NCBI GenBank assembly: GCA_033002965.1
Contig: JAURVB010014725.1
Span: 62,001-126,000, forward strand
Source: Piper betle
Taxonomy: Eukaryota > Streptophyta > Magnoliopsida > Piperales > Piperaceae
Direction: 5' to 3'
Length of the DNA: 64,000 nt
Shown: piece after piece, positions 46,601 to 59,400 of the stretch
Layout: every line of letters starts with the position of its first letter
Position numbering within the stretch: the first letter of the stretch is position 1
The notes under the pieces: model-generated
Databases searched by the model: none
Seen by the model: the letters and a program-made list of their open reading frames with translations, nothing else
What the model was told of the DNA's origin: nothing
Position numbers and translations under genes: made by a program

Positions 46601-49600
46601 TGCTTTTGAAAGTTAGAGCAGATCAATACAGACCCATTTTAAGTGTCCAATCACCAAGGCTAAATATCACAACTCACACCTCAACCACTATAGTATCATG
46701 GATTTTGCATTCAACTTAAGCATAGCCATAAACAAAAGCTAACCCACACAACTTACGCCCAGATCAAACCAAGTACCCTTCCTAATGCAAACCGATAAGA
46801 GGAATAGCAAGGCAAAGATTCAACTTTGTCCTTGTCCTTGTCATTAATGAACTCAAGGAATACATAATGCAAATTATTTGGTACAGAATTGGAGAAATAC
46901 CTTTGCAATTCTATAGTGCTATTGTCATTAACCACTACTATGCAGGTAATAGACATCGAAGCACTTGAATAATGGACATCTCTAGGTAAAGAGTTATACG
47001 CAATACTAGCATCAGCCTTTTCTGACAATAAACCACTACAAAACATGTTACTATTTTGGTTTTTGTCCAAACAGACAGATGAGATTTCCAAAGCTGTTTC
47101 CCAGTTATACAGCAATCGACTTTAGACACTTAAAGTAAACATCTTGAGGTCAGAAATATTAAAAAATAAAAAACTAGTTGGCTCTCCTTTCCCTTTGTAA
47201 AAATATATTTCATATCCCAACAAACCATATCCTTGACAGCAGATACCAGTTGCAAATCGTCATCTTTCAAAGAACGAGAAATCCACACAAGGGCAGCATA
47301 TTGTTTCTGCAGTAAAACAAGATTTTCAGTTCTGAATCATCTACTCTAAATGTACTAGATTACTCAACGTATCTGATATGATATATACCTGCTTCTCTGC
47401 CTCCCCTTCACGCATTAATGTCCAAACATCAGTGCCCACCAACTTAAGGTTTGTTACCTTCACCTACACATGAAAGTAAAGATTTTTAAAAGGTAATTGT
47501 ACAAATTTTGTAAATAACTAGTTAAAACGGACACTCTTCCAATACTATGCTTTTTGATATTTCTGCAAAAAGCATTTATTTGTACAAAGTATTGAAAGAG
47601 CTTGAATCTCAAATAACCAAAGAGTACGTTGCTTCCGACCTTTAAGTCTATCTATTGTCGTACATAAGAAAATTAAAACAAATAGCCTTTGTTCAAGTAC
47701 AGTAAACTACTTTCTTTTTCTTCTTTTGGAATAAAATGTGTCGCTTTGAAATTTCTTTAGTTTGCATGTGCAACACAGAATGAACGATCATACAAATACT
47801 TCAAAATGTGTGCCAAAAACTTACAGCACCACCTTGGCACTGGCCTATACTGGTCGTTATTTCCTCAATGTCCACAAAATTAGGAATACAACGTGGATTC
47901 ATAACTTCAACCAGAAAAGGTCGACCAGTACCCAACATACGAACCTAGAAGAAAGAAAACAACTTTCATTGCAGCATCAACCCATGCAAAAGACAAGCAA
48001 GACAGAAAAATGTCCAGAAAATGTAGTAAATAAATTATTTCTAAAAATATTTACATCTATATCCTCTCTGCCAGCAGCATGAAATTTGTAACTATCGCCC
48101 CTGCACTTTGGAAGAATTTTGTCACCAACAATTTCCTACACAAAATTTCCCAAATAAGCCAAATTTATGAGCTAATATTAATGAGTTCAGAGAAATAATC
48201 AAGGATGCAAAAACAACAGCCAGAAGGGAAAAAAAGATAAATGACCTCAACAGATGTCTCTCCCATCCTTTCATCATCTATAATCCATCGTGTTTGGCTC
48301 ACATTTCTTGAGAACTGCCATCAAATGTAAAGTAAAATAAGCATTAAAAATTAAATGTAAAATCAAATTAAATGTATTTTATTATAGCATCCTATATATA
48401 AGATTGACAAACAAAGTATATTCAGACCATAGCCTTGTCACTTGTCACCATCATCATAAGCCACCCCCACTTTCTTTTATCAAAGATCATGTTAATATTT
48501 TAAAGTATAGTTAATATCTATATGATTGGGGTTACACACAAGTGCATGTCGTAAAGGATGTCCCAACATAAGGATAAGATGGAGAAGGCACACAATCACG
48601 ATCAAACTAACTGAAGATAAGATACGCCAAAACAGTCTATTTTTCATGCTTATTTTTATTTTTTGAGAAAACTATGTTGGTTTATGCATGTAGACACTCC
48701 CTTGCCATTGTTAAGGATAAGGTATGCATTTTTATGAAAGCCTATATTGAAAGATATTCTTGACCTGACCAGGTTTTACGGGATTGGTTATGGTTTGAAA
48801 TGTTGGTGTAAACAGTTAGGTTGTTAAAGACAATATAGGGTTTTGTCATCTATTTGAATTTTAAAATCATAAGCTGTATATAATAACACTCAAGGTAATC
48901 GTAGAGGGTGGGCTAGAAGGGCGAAATCAAAGCTACAAAGAAAGTGTAATGACACAACTTATCTCACCATGAATCAAGCAGTTTCACTATCATTATTCAT
49001 GTGACATTAAAGGCTACGCCTGGGCTGTTTCTACCTTCTACAATCATCGGATGTTTACAGATTAACAATAGTTACAAACTCAAATCATAACCTGAAATGT
49101 GGTCCTTGGAGTTAATACCAAGCTTTTAAGTGACATAGATAAACATAAATCAGCTATAGTATAGTGCACCACTGTCCTTTATAAGTTGTCATAATGTTTC
49201 TACTTGCAAGCAAAAATAGTCCACTCAGGTACTGATAGGTCCTCAGTCTAATATCACATGTACGGCTGAAAATCATCAACCCTAGGCCACTATTATTCCA
49301 ATCTAAACCTACAGAAAATTTAGTAAGAATATGACTTGATAGCAAAATAGATACTCATGATGCCTCTCTGGTCAATATGCCCCAACCAACTAAACAGAAT
49401 CCGACAGTTTTTACAGATCTAAGTCCAAACCACAATGATTACACAAGTTGTCAAAACAATAGTCAAATTTCAGCCTGTTTCTGTACGACATATATGCGGA
49501 CCACAGGTTGTAACATACGTTTCTAAAACAACTACGACACTTGAATAATCGGCATACTAGATAGAATAGACACAAGTACCTAAACTACTCATAAATAAAA

Positions 49601-51350
49601 ATAGTTACGAAGGATCTAGTAAGTTCCTAGCATACCCCTAACTAATTACAGTAAGGGGTATAAAACATGATATGCTGCTATATGCTACTTGACTAAATCA
49701 CATAAGGTGTGGACAACAGTACATGTATACTTCTGTCAGCACGCAATTTGTTAGTTATTATGCATCCTCCCAATGTGGAATGCGACATCAAGTGTCATTG
49801 GGGTTCCATTAGTGTTTTTAACTGAAAATCTTATCTCTATTGCAATCTACCAATAATTCATAATAAATATCAAAGATTTGACTTCCTTACAGGAAAAAAT
49901 CATCACCGTATGTAAAGTGCTCGTTTTTAAACTGGAAGTTAAATCACATGATATATGGAAGGTACAAGGGACCACACCAAGATTCTTTTGAAAATTAAAT
50001 AACGAAAGTGTTCATGTGGGACCTGAGGTTAAATCACATAATACATTATGTGTTGAAAGAAATATAAATGTATATCGTGAACAGCTTAGGTGATTTGTCA
50101 AGTAGCAGGGAGTAGTGCATCCGGGTTCATTTTACTTAAGTCCATCAGGTACTATACTCCTTGAATTTACTGCGTGCTTGCAGAACTCAAGTTATAAATA
50201 AGCACATGTTTGTATATATGTTATCTGCTATGTTGACTATACAGATGTCACAGTTGTTCCTTAGGCATAAGTAACGGCTTCAGGACCACATTTATACTTA
50301 TATCCTCTTAGACTAAAATTGAGTAAAAGTTCAGTCACTGTTTTGATAGGCAAATTGGCTACAACACTATAAAGAAGACTAGAGAGGCATCAAGAGGCTC
50401 TATTATGTTAGCAAGTTTTCTTTTTATTAATTTTTCTACAAGTATAGGTTGGAACAAGTGTGACATGTGGTTGATGAGTTTCAGCCAATTTAAGTCATTT
50501 AAATCTATGTGTGTGTTATATTAAACTCGAACAACTGTTAATATTTCTGATTGAAATATTTATTTCATTGTAGGTTAGCGACAATATGGGAACTAAAAAA
50601 GAAAAAGTACATAGTTGATTAATGTTTATTTTTCATTAGAAGGGTATAGCTCTAAGGACCTCTGGCTTCAGGTTATGATACCTCATTCATTCAGATGGGA
50701 TTATAGTTAATACAACTAATTTTGTACTTATTTACGTCTGATGATCATGGAAATAACATGCTCGTAGCTTTTATCATGCAACTCTTAATATTATTACTTG
50801 TCCAAACACAGACAAGCCAAATAGTAATGATAGTGTAACAACTTCATTTGCGGTAAAATAACTAACGCATTTCTAGGAAGACATTGAAAGTTCAGATTTT
50901 GGGTATTCATATTGCACGCATTCAATATGATGAAGTTAAGGGTAAATATTCGTAATCCTGTCATTTTGTTGGATTCAAGTGGGCGAGAATAGGAGAAGAT
51001 AGTATCTAATCACTTCTTTTATCCTTGATTACAGTAAATTGTGGCAGTCATCTTCTATATCAATCAAAATAACTACAACCCCACAAAAATTAATGCAAAT
51101 CAATTTTCTTCTTCTTTTGTTCCGTTGCTATAACCCCAATCATATTTACTATTGTACAATTGTTCATAACATTAAACAAAAATTTTTTAAAAAAATCAAA
51201 TTTATCTGACAACTAGCGGAAGGAGGAAGCGAAGGCATTCTAGGGAGAGAAACAAGTCGGAGTTTATACCTTTAAGTATCTTCCACTGATGTAGATAGGC
51301 GTCCTATGGCCGTTAATGGCCATCTTACATGATTCATTGACCTGTTCCAT
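43643..51350 (-). CDS. PUS10: tRNA pseudouridine synthase Pus10, catalytic region only (10 exons)
   Basis: Ten minus-strand exons with GT-AG borders join in frame to 258 codons: 51350-51270, 48314-48246, 48135-48055, 47944-47825, 47463-47389, 47306-47226, 46538-46465, 46388-46328, 43942-43887, 43721-43643. In order they encode GHRTPIYISGRYLK, FSRNVSQTRWIIDDERMGET, GDSYKFHAAGREDID-VRMLGTGRPFLVEV, EGEAEKQ-KQYAALVWISR, TPIRVLHRRSP, and AGTYIKEFVHGDLGRTHP-SIGSILGCRAEILQLDVTDVKM. This order is diagnostic of Pus10. The enzyme makes pseudouridine 54/55 in the tRNA T-loop of archaea and many eukaryotes; the REDIDVR segment carries the catalytic Asp. Family proteins are usually around 500 residues with an N-terminal RNA-binding half. 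That half is not seen here. The ATG at 51350 is in frame, but CAG at 51344-51342 is also a good splice acceptor, so an upstream exon may once have existed. No stop or frameshift was found in the catalytic part. Confidence 0.85.
44215..45030. mobile_element. GC-cored insertion in the next-to-last-but-one PUS10 gap (intron between exons 8 and 9)
   Basis: CATGGTTGCATGAATCGG starts the element and GATTCCGCACGGAATC lies near its end. The 8-mer ACTAGCAG flanks it (44207-44214, 45031-45038). Both ends are packed with AATCGG/CCGATT words in opposite orientation. The middle (44460-44790) starts with the GACTCGAGTC...TTTTAATTACGAGAATGCCACC module followed by a GC-rich block, the same arrangement as in the foldback elements and the large solo LTRs. 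A second copy begins at 63968. Confidence 0.65.
45082..45290. mobile_element. Small foldback MITE in the same PUS10 intron
   Basis: The left end GAAATGATAGAGTGTGAACC is mirrored by GGGTTTACACTTTATCATTTC on the right. Inner AATTTTTCATCTAATAGTTT is mirrored by ACCATTAGATGAAAAATCG, and GGGTAGTT...AACTACCC sits at the centre. The whole 209 bases fold into an imperfect hairpin. No clear target duplication was seen. Confidence 0.65.
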
Positions 51351-51660
51351 AATGAAAGCAATGAAAAACAACTACAAATCAAGTAATAAAAAAGTAGGAG
51401 GAACGCCTCGTTTAGCAACCAGGCGAAATTCGAGCGGGGAGGGGAAGTGTTAGATTTTCAACTGGTGGCTGGCACCAACCATGGTGTGCAACGCAGCGCC
51501 CTCGAGGAAGGAGGAGATCGACTACCAATCGGTTTGGTTTGGTTTGGTTTGGTGGTGCAGAGAAGACGAGATCAAATGGAGAGGGAGAAATGTTAATTGG
51601 AGGAGGCACTGGCGGCGGCCATGGCAGCCCCAATTTTGTGAATAGTTTTCTGAAATATAT
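51351..51660 (-). promoter_or_regulatory. Putative 5' leader of the PUS10 locus with a short upstream ORF
   Basis: This segment is more GC-balanced than its flanks and is pyrimidine-rich on the minus strand, as plant 5' UTRs often are; it includes a (GGTTT)n tract at 51531-51552. A well-placed ATG (GCTGCCATGGCCGCC, ATG at 51622-51620) opens a frame of only nine codons, MAAASASSN then stop. No frame matching the Pus10 N-terminal half exists here. A TTG-initiated frame at 51412-51633 is proline-rich and not credible. Confidence 0.35.
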
Positions 51661-54600
51661 GGGTTATACTGCCCTAAAATGGTAAATACAGATAATTATC
51701 CCCTAAAATGGTGAATTATGGATAACAACACACTTTTTCGTACATTTATCTTAAATTTGTATTGAGTGCATAGTTTTTTTAATAAAAAAATGCTAACCAA
51801 AAACTATATAATGGCCGCTATTATTCGTATTCGTTCATAATAAAAAATTTTAAAAAGCTCTAAATACGTACCTGTCAATTAAAGATTGTATTTTCTAAAT
51901 ATTATTTGAGAAATCTTCAACCATAATTCTGTCCACATTAGAACTCCTTATTTTATGAAAATATTTCATTAGTTTTAATAGAATGATAAAAATAAATTCT
52001 TTAAATATAAAAATAAATAAAATAATTAATTTTACATCACTATTTTATATAAACTACCTTGAATATTAATAGTTACTTATTTTATATTTTTAGTCATTTT
52101 ATTAATATTGTTAAATTATTTATCACTAAATCTATCATTAGTCTAATATGTATATACATGTATATTTTTAGATAAAAAATTAAATATTTTATAACACATA
52201 TTTTATCTTATGAGTTAATAAAAAACCTAAATCGGTTTGAAATATTTATTATCAATTTTGATAATATTTTTTATTTTAGTATATTTATGTATTTGATCGT
52301 TTTTATATCATATAATTTATTTATACCAATTATTCTTGTTATGATTATTTAAAATAATATTAACTGTATTTAATGATTATTTATAACTGTTATTATATAT
52401 GTATTAGAAAATTTATAAATATTTTTAATACATCCCTGATTTATTTTTTAAATATCATACAACTAAATATTGTAAAGATTATAACAACATAAATTCTAAA
52501 ATTGTCATCTAAATTATTTATTAAACTCATACTTTATTAAGTACAAAATACAAACTTTCTGAGAAATATATAAAAGAACTTCAAAGAAAAATTCAAACTA
52601 TAAAATCTAGCTAAAACTTATAAAATAACAAAGTTGTATAAGACATTAATATCTTTACATTGTTTAACTAATTGGTTTAAATAAAATAATTATTCATAAT
52701 AAAGTATATAGTTATAAATATTTAGTATTTACCTTTATAATAAATATTCCCCAAATACATTACTCGTGTAAAGATAAAAACCCAAATCGCCCCACTACCT
52801 TCTTCGGCAAATCTCCAAACCTCCACCACTCAACCTAACTTCCTACCCTTTCCTCTTCTTGAACCCCTTCTCCTCAACTCTCCACTTCTTGAAATGTGAA
52901 GATCGAAACCGAAGCCACATTCTCTCTTCCCAATAGTAGCTGCAACTTCTTTGCCCATTAGCGCGACTTCGCGCCTCTACCTTACTTTTACTTATGCACT
53001 ATGGTGTTTCTAACCAGCAACCTTAATGCCTTATCTTAGTTATACTAAGATCGATCGACAACACATATTATATAGATATATCTTAATTATTATTTTTTTA
53101 TAAAAAAAACAACTTTTTTTATACTTTTTTTTTTGTTTCTATAGCATAAACAATCACATTAACAATTCAATCTTTATATTTAACGAATAGTGCACCAAAG
53201 TTTGTATCTATCATAAACTATGAAAGAGGGAAAGTTAGTGAAATTTTAACATTATTTAACTTTCATGTACCTCTGCAAGTATATATTTTTTTTATTAATT
53301 AATGAAAGGATAACTCAGTGTTGGCTTATCATTAAAAATAAAAGATTTACCCAATTAAAATATAATAAAAATAAATAAGTAATAAATTAAATTATTATAG
53401 TCTATCTTCTCATTAATTTAAAATTTACCTTAAACTCACACTCAATTACAAACTATATATAAAATATTAAATTATTATATAGTTTATATCATTATTTAAT
53501 GAAAGTTTATTTATAAAATTAAAGTTTATCGCTAATATATAAGTAGTACATGGCGAAACAACTTGCCTCGTTAAATTAATGCCCCAAAACAAATTATGGC
53601 CCTCAAAAAGAAAAATGACTAGTGGTGATAAAACCATAATTTAATAGCCAATCCAAACCATGATTTTCTATTCTCCAATCCCTTTGTTCAATAGCCCAAA
53701 CCATTCACCACTGCAACTTCATGATTCCACGTTAGTGGTGATAAAACCGCTTAGTATGTTTTGTTTACGTAATGGGAACAATTTAGAACGAACAATTGAT
53801 TTCTTTAAATAAATTTCAAAATTTGTCCTTTAAATTGATGTTGAGTTCATCTAATGATGTATAGTATATATTAGTGACGTAAACGGGTTGGAGCGGTCCC
53901 GAACCCGAACCAATAAGAAATAGCCGACTTGAACCAAAGCTGAATCCGAAGTATGATTTCTTCAACTTAGACCTAAACTCGACTTGAACCCAATTTAACA
54001 AACTTGGACCCAAAGTGGTAATAAATATATTATATATATTTATAAGAGAATACTCAAAAAATTATATATTTTATGATAAATATTCTTATGTATAATAAGG
54101 TATAATATATTTTTAAGATATATTATATATATACAATATTAAATAAGAAAAACTAAAATTTAAAGCAAAAATTAAATATTATCGGTTTAGGTCCTTATAG
54201 GGTCAGGCCCTTTGACCCGATATGAAACGGGTACTAATAAAACCCGAACCTGTAGAACCAAACTTGATATAGTTAAATTTAAACCCGATATTTTCAAGTC
54301 AGTTCTGGTTGAGTACCTTGTTCACTCGGAGCTATTGGCAACACAAGTATGTATAATAATCATTTTCCAAACTCTTTATATTATCAAGTGTGATCATTTC
54401 TTTACATTATCAAGTGTGATCATTTCCTCATCGACCACAAATCTATTGGATCAGTTGTAGCTGAGGTTAATGACTTGTGTCCATGATACCTATTGCAAGT
54501 TATTTTTAGCCCTTTTGGTCCCAATAAAACCGACGAGCATCCATAAGAAAAAAATTCATCAGAGAAATCCTACAAGGAAATACATGTTTACTTTTGCTTA

Positions 54601-56434
54601 AGCATTGCATCTTTCTCGTTAGAGTTCATTAGTTAGTTAGTTACAAGAAAGAGATGGTTGGGTGGGCAAGTGAGTTCTAGGTTTTCTAGATTGGGAGGGG
54701 TGACGACAAAGGATTTATTAGGAAAATAGATGGGTTCGGCTTTTAAGTCGACTCAATAATTTGATTAGAAAAAGTTGGATTAATTTGCTTGCTTTTAAGC
54801 CAGGAAAGTAGGGCCGGTCAGGGGTTACTAAAAAATATGGAGGATATAAAAATAAAAATGCAAGCACATGCATCATGACATGACAAATAATAATCCTTGA
54901 GGTATATTGTAATGAAAATAATTAAATATGAAATTCAAATATCTCTAAGAATTTATTAGCCATAAAATAAATCATGCTATATTAAATATAACATGCAACA
55001 ACAACATAAAAATAAACTAATTACACAAAACCAAGTTCCACAACCTTCAAATTGTTTCTCACATTCACAATTATAACTCAAATAATATAAAAAAGAAATC
55101 CAATTTTATTCATCAATTCTTCCAACTTTGGTAAGGGAACCACCTGCAATCACAAAACTGCGCTATTGATAAAACCACTAAGTTGTATAATTACATGAGA
55201 TAAGTCAATATATTCCATATCATTATTTATCAAGTCTTTTAGTGATTATGAGCCTATGCATTGGTTGGATGCCCGAGCATTGAGAAGGAAGGAAGAGGGC
55301 TGGCTTTTCTTCGCATGCTGGGAGTTGGTTTCATATTCTCGTATAAGACACCTAGCATTGCTCTGAGTTTCACTTAGCTTGGATTTCTAAAGAAAGATGA
55401 GCTCCAATTATGCTGGGAGGGGTGGCCGCCCTTTCTAGCTACAATCTCATGTATGCACACACGCTACGTGGCTTACTACCTATAGTTACTTATATTTGTC
55501 ATTGACTTGCCCTCTCGGTATCACAAGTATATAATAGGTCATCTTGTGCTATTACACCCTCTCACCCTTTTTAGCATAGGGGTAGGTATTTTATCTTTCA
55601 AATAATTTTAAATGTGTGGCCCCGTATCAGACTAAGTAAATTCCTTGACCTCGGTTGCACTAGGCGCATGGTGGTCGAATCTGGGCTTAGGTCGATAAGG
55701 GCTACCAAAATAGAATATACAACATTTCAAGTAGTTATACGGATCTCATATCACAACATTGCTAAACCGATGTGCGAGCAGCAAAAGCGGACTCTAATCT
55801 AAGGAAAAAGAACTAGATTAGATCCAACCCAACAAAATCTAGATGCATGTCGTGAATGCGACATGGAATAATATCATACACCAAGGAAAGACAATAAATT
55901 GATAAAAGTTAAGTAATAATTGATTTATCAATCTATAAATTAATAATTAATTATATATAATAGCAAACAAAATATTAAAAAGGTAAACTAATGATAATTC
56001 CTCAAGTGATTAAAATATACTAATATGTATGCTATCTATAATCTAATTCGTGAATTAATAATCTTGTTTATACCTCATCAACTATATACAATAGTTAGAA
56101 TTGTAAGCCACATGATAACCTATTAATTTGGCCAAAAATAAATATAATACTTTATACATTTACTAAAATTAATTTATCATTCTCATAACAAAGAATAACT
56201 ATAAGTTGTTACATAAACACATTGCAAAACTAATGCCTTATTTATTAAATAACATTTTAAAAGTTTGATACTCATATAATGGTTGGTTGTACAGTATATA
56301 CAATATAATGGAGCAACTAATATCACAACAATTAATTTAAACTTAATTTAAATGGTACATTGTATGAGACATTATATTTAATCAATTATTATATTATTTA
56401 CAAATAAACCACTTATCTTAATTTATAATGTTAA
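51661..56434. other. AT-rich intergenic DNA with two less AT-rich patches
   Basis: 52790-52990 is pyrimidine-rich and resembles a plant 5' UTR, but no coding exon follows. 55240-55760 is GC-balanced with no recognised product. Neither strand carries Pus10 N-terminal exons or any other recognisable gene. Confidence 0.45.
53880..54310. mobile_element. Possible diverged MITE with ACCCGAACC-rich ends
   Basis: GGGTTGGAGCGG...GAACCCGAACCAA near the left and AAACGGGTACT...AACCCGAACCTG near the right surround an AT-rich middle with TATATA runs. The layout resembles the hAT-like MITEs here, but ends and target duplication could not be fixed. Confidence 0.3.
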
Positions 56435-59400
56435 TGTAAAACCCCAGTTTCGGCTTAGGGTTTTACCTGATTTTAGTTTTATCTAGTTCAGGCCAGTCTC
56501 GAATCAATTTGAGTGAGCTCGAGCTAGATAAATTTTTAGACCATTAGTATAGGCCGAGATGGCCGTATGAATATGTTATAGTGGCTAAGTATCCCTGACA
56601 TGCGTATGATAATTTCAGTTATGATACAACATAGCATGAGTTATCAATATATACGCAATGCATACATATGATTTTTATGAGTTAGCCAAAGTTTTAGGCC
56701 TAGATCTAGGCCGTTGCAGTTGTTTAGTCTCTGTTTGGGATTTTCAGGGTATCACATTTGCATGCATCATATAGATTTTGGACGATCGGATTGCCCCAAT
56801 GGGCCCAGCTTGATTGAATAGTAGATTTTCATCTGATTGAGTTCAGGGTTCAAGGCCTATTCAACATTCTTACATCGATCCCCGCCTATAGAGTAACTTT
56901 TAGGACTCAAGTTAGTTTTGATTTTTGACGGTCTTGATCCGAGTTTTCTGTCCATATGTATATTGCATATACCTATAGGTGGTCCCACTAGAGAGTGAGT
57001 TGTCACACATTAAGATCATGACATGTGGCAAGATCTAAGCCATCCATGTCAGCCCTAGCTTTACCATGTTATTTATCATAAATTTCCCATGATTTCAAAG
57101 TTACTGTAAAACCCACGATTCGAGTTAGGGTTTTATATTCAGAACCGGTCGGGTCGACCGTTATTTTTTCGAGTTGAGTCAGTTTCAGGACACGTGTACC
57201 GAGCCGATGCCAGTCGCGTGTATGAGCTATGAGGGTCATGCGTACCCAAGTATATGATGATAACGTCATGAACACAGCAGAACAGAATGAGTTATCAGAT
57301 ATATGAGAGTATGCCAGTCATTTTTTTATTATTTTTATATATAATGGATCGTAGAATTAGTTTTAGGCCGTTTATTGCGTTAGGATGCGTTACGGGCATT
57401 TCGGGTGGGTTGATAGTTCTAGAGCATATCATTATGATGTTTTGGTGTTTGTTTGATTTTACGGGATTTTTCCCGATTTTTATGAATTTTTTTAGGATTT
57501 AATACGACTTAGTTATTATACTTGACTCGAGTCGGAGACGAGTCAAGTCTTATTTACGAGTTTGCCACCCAACCTATCTTCACCCTCGACCTTTTCCTTT
57601 CTCCATCGCCCAAACCCTCGCCCGCGCCGCCCCTGTTCGCGCGCCACCGCCGCCGCTGTCGGCGCCGCCGGGCCGTCGACCGACGCCGCCCAGCTCGGCG
57701 ACGACGTCGCCCTGCCGCCCGGACCAGGTCCGGCCCTCATCGGACCGCCGCGACGCGAGGAAGCCACGCGCGTAGCGCCGCGCCCGCGTTGCACTTCCGT
57801 CGTCGATTCCGCCGCCGGCGACCAGTCGCCGCCGCGATCGGTCGGTCGCCTCAGCACCCTCGAGCCTCCCAGCGACCTTCCCCGACCGGAACGGAGGCCA
57901 TAGCCGCCATGGTTGGCCGGATCTAGCGTCCCATCGCCGCCGGCTCTGTTTTGCCATTTTTCGGCGAGCCGCCACCTCCATTGGCCACGCTGAGCTCATA
58001 GATGAGTCGGGGTCGCCGAGCCGGTTCCGAGGGTACCCAACACGACCCCTTTCCGACCAGTAGACGCCGCCGGCGATTGTCGCCGGAAAACCACCGGAAG
58101 TCGCCGGAAAACCGCCAGAGAAAATTGGAATTTCTAGGATTCACCGGAATTCACCGGATCTTCCGCGGGGCTCACCCAGTGGAGCCCGATCGAGCTTCGG
58201 ACGCCGAGGAGCGCCGAATTCGAGCTCCGAGACGCGCGACGGAACCCTAGCCGTCGCCGATTGCCGACGACGTGAGGTATAATTACCTCCGATTGATTTC
58301 TTTAAAATTGATTATGATTGTTAGTATAACATGCTAGAATTGAATAATTGTCATGATAAACGTATGAGTATGAGTGTAGTGATGATTGCATGATGCAATT
58401 AATTGAGAATGAATAGGGAGTGATCTAATGAGGTAGATCGAGTTGAGCATGATAATCATGTATGATGTGATTAATGACTAATTAGGGATGAAATGATAAG
58501 TTACATGATGAGATTAAGTGTGAATGAAGGTTCAGCGATCTAATGAGGTAGGAGTCTCAGCATGATAAGTGATCAGGACGTAACTTTGAAAAACACAATA
58601 AAATTGGTATGACTAGGATGAGTTAGAATTATTTAAATTTATGATTATTTAACTGTTGCTGGATGTTGATGATTGAATTGTGATTGATGTTCATTGTGTT
58701 TGATGCATCATTTAGTTAGCGGGCGTTAGTATTTAGTTTTGATGTGTAGGTACGAAGTAGGAGCTCGCCGCCTAGGCGCGATGACACGTTGGAGCTTCTA
58801 CCAGGTCCGTTTAGGACTCGTCTCTGATTTACTCTTTCTATTGTATGTTTAATTTATTGCCTGCAGGACGGGTTAAGTGGCGTTTTATCGGATCCCACTT
58901 AACTCGGGCCATTTAATCGAACATTTTCCGGATTAATAACCCCTCGAGGATGAGATCCCTCGAGGTTGATTTCGAAAACAAGATCCACCAAAAGTTGCCT
59001 TCGGGCCTATTATATAACTCCCTACCCAAGCCTATATATATATATTATTATAGTTTTCGCATTTCTGTGAGACGAGAGATGGAGAAATCGACTGCACGTA
59101 CCATGCAGAGGATGCCGTGACAGTCAAAGCGGGCTCTGGATTAGTGCCAGCGGACTGTTCCATTCCCGAGGGATCCTGACAACTCCGCGTTTGAGTTCCT
59201 CACACCCGGAGAACGTGGAGGTTTACGGGTACTGTTTAGTACAGCGCATGTCCGGACTTGTGGTTCAAAGGGTACTAAAGGCGACTGCCTGAGAGTACTC
59301 GGCCTTCGTGCTCAAGGCCAGGAGAAATATGGAGGTAAGGAGAGGGCTTAGGATAAAGTTTCACGAGAAGTACTGAAAAAGAAGTGCTGAGAGTAGCACA

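Noticed and set aside
45847..47129. Minus-strand frames of 60-120 codons between PUS10 exons
   Set aside because: They lie largely in introns or read through splice sites in the wrong frame; the spliced exons explain the region.
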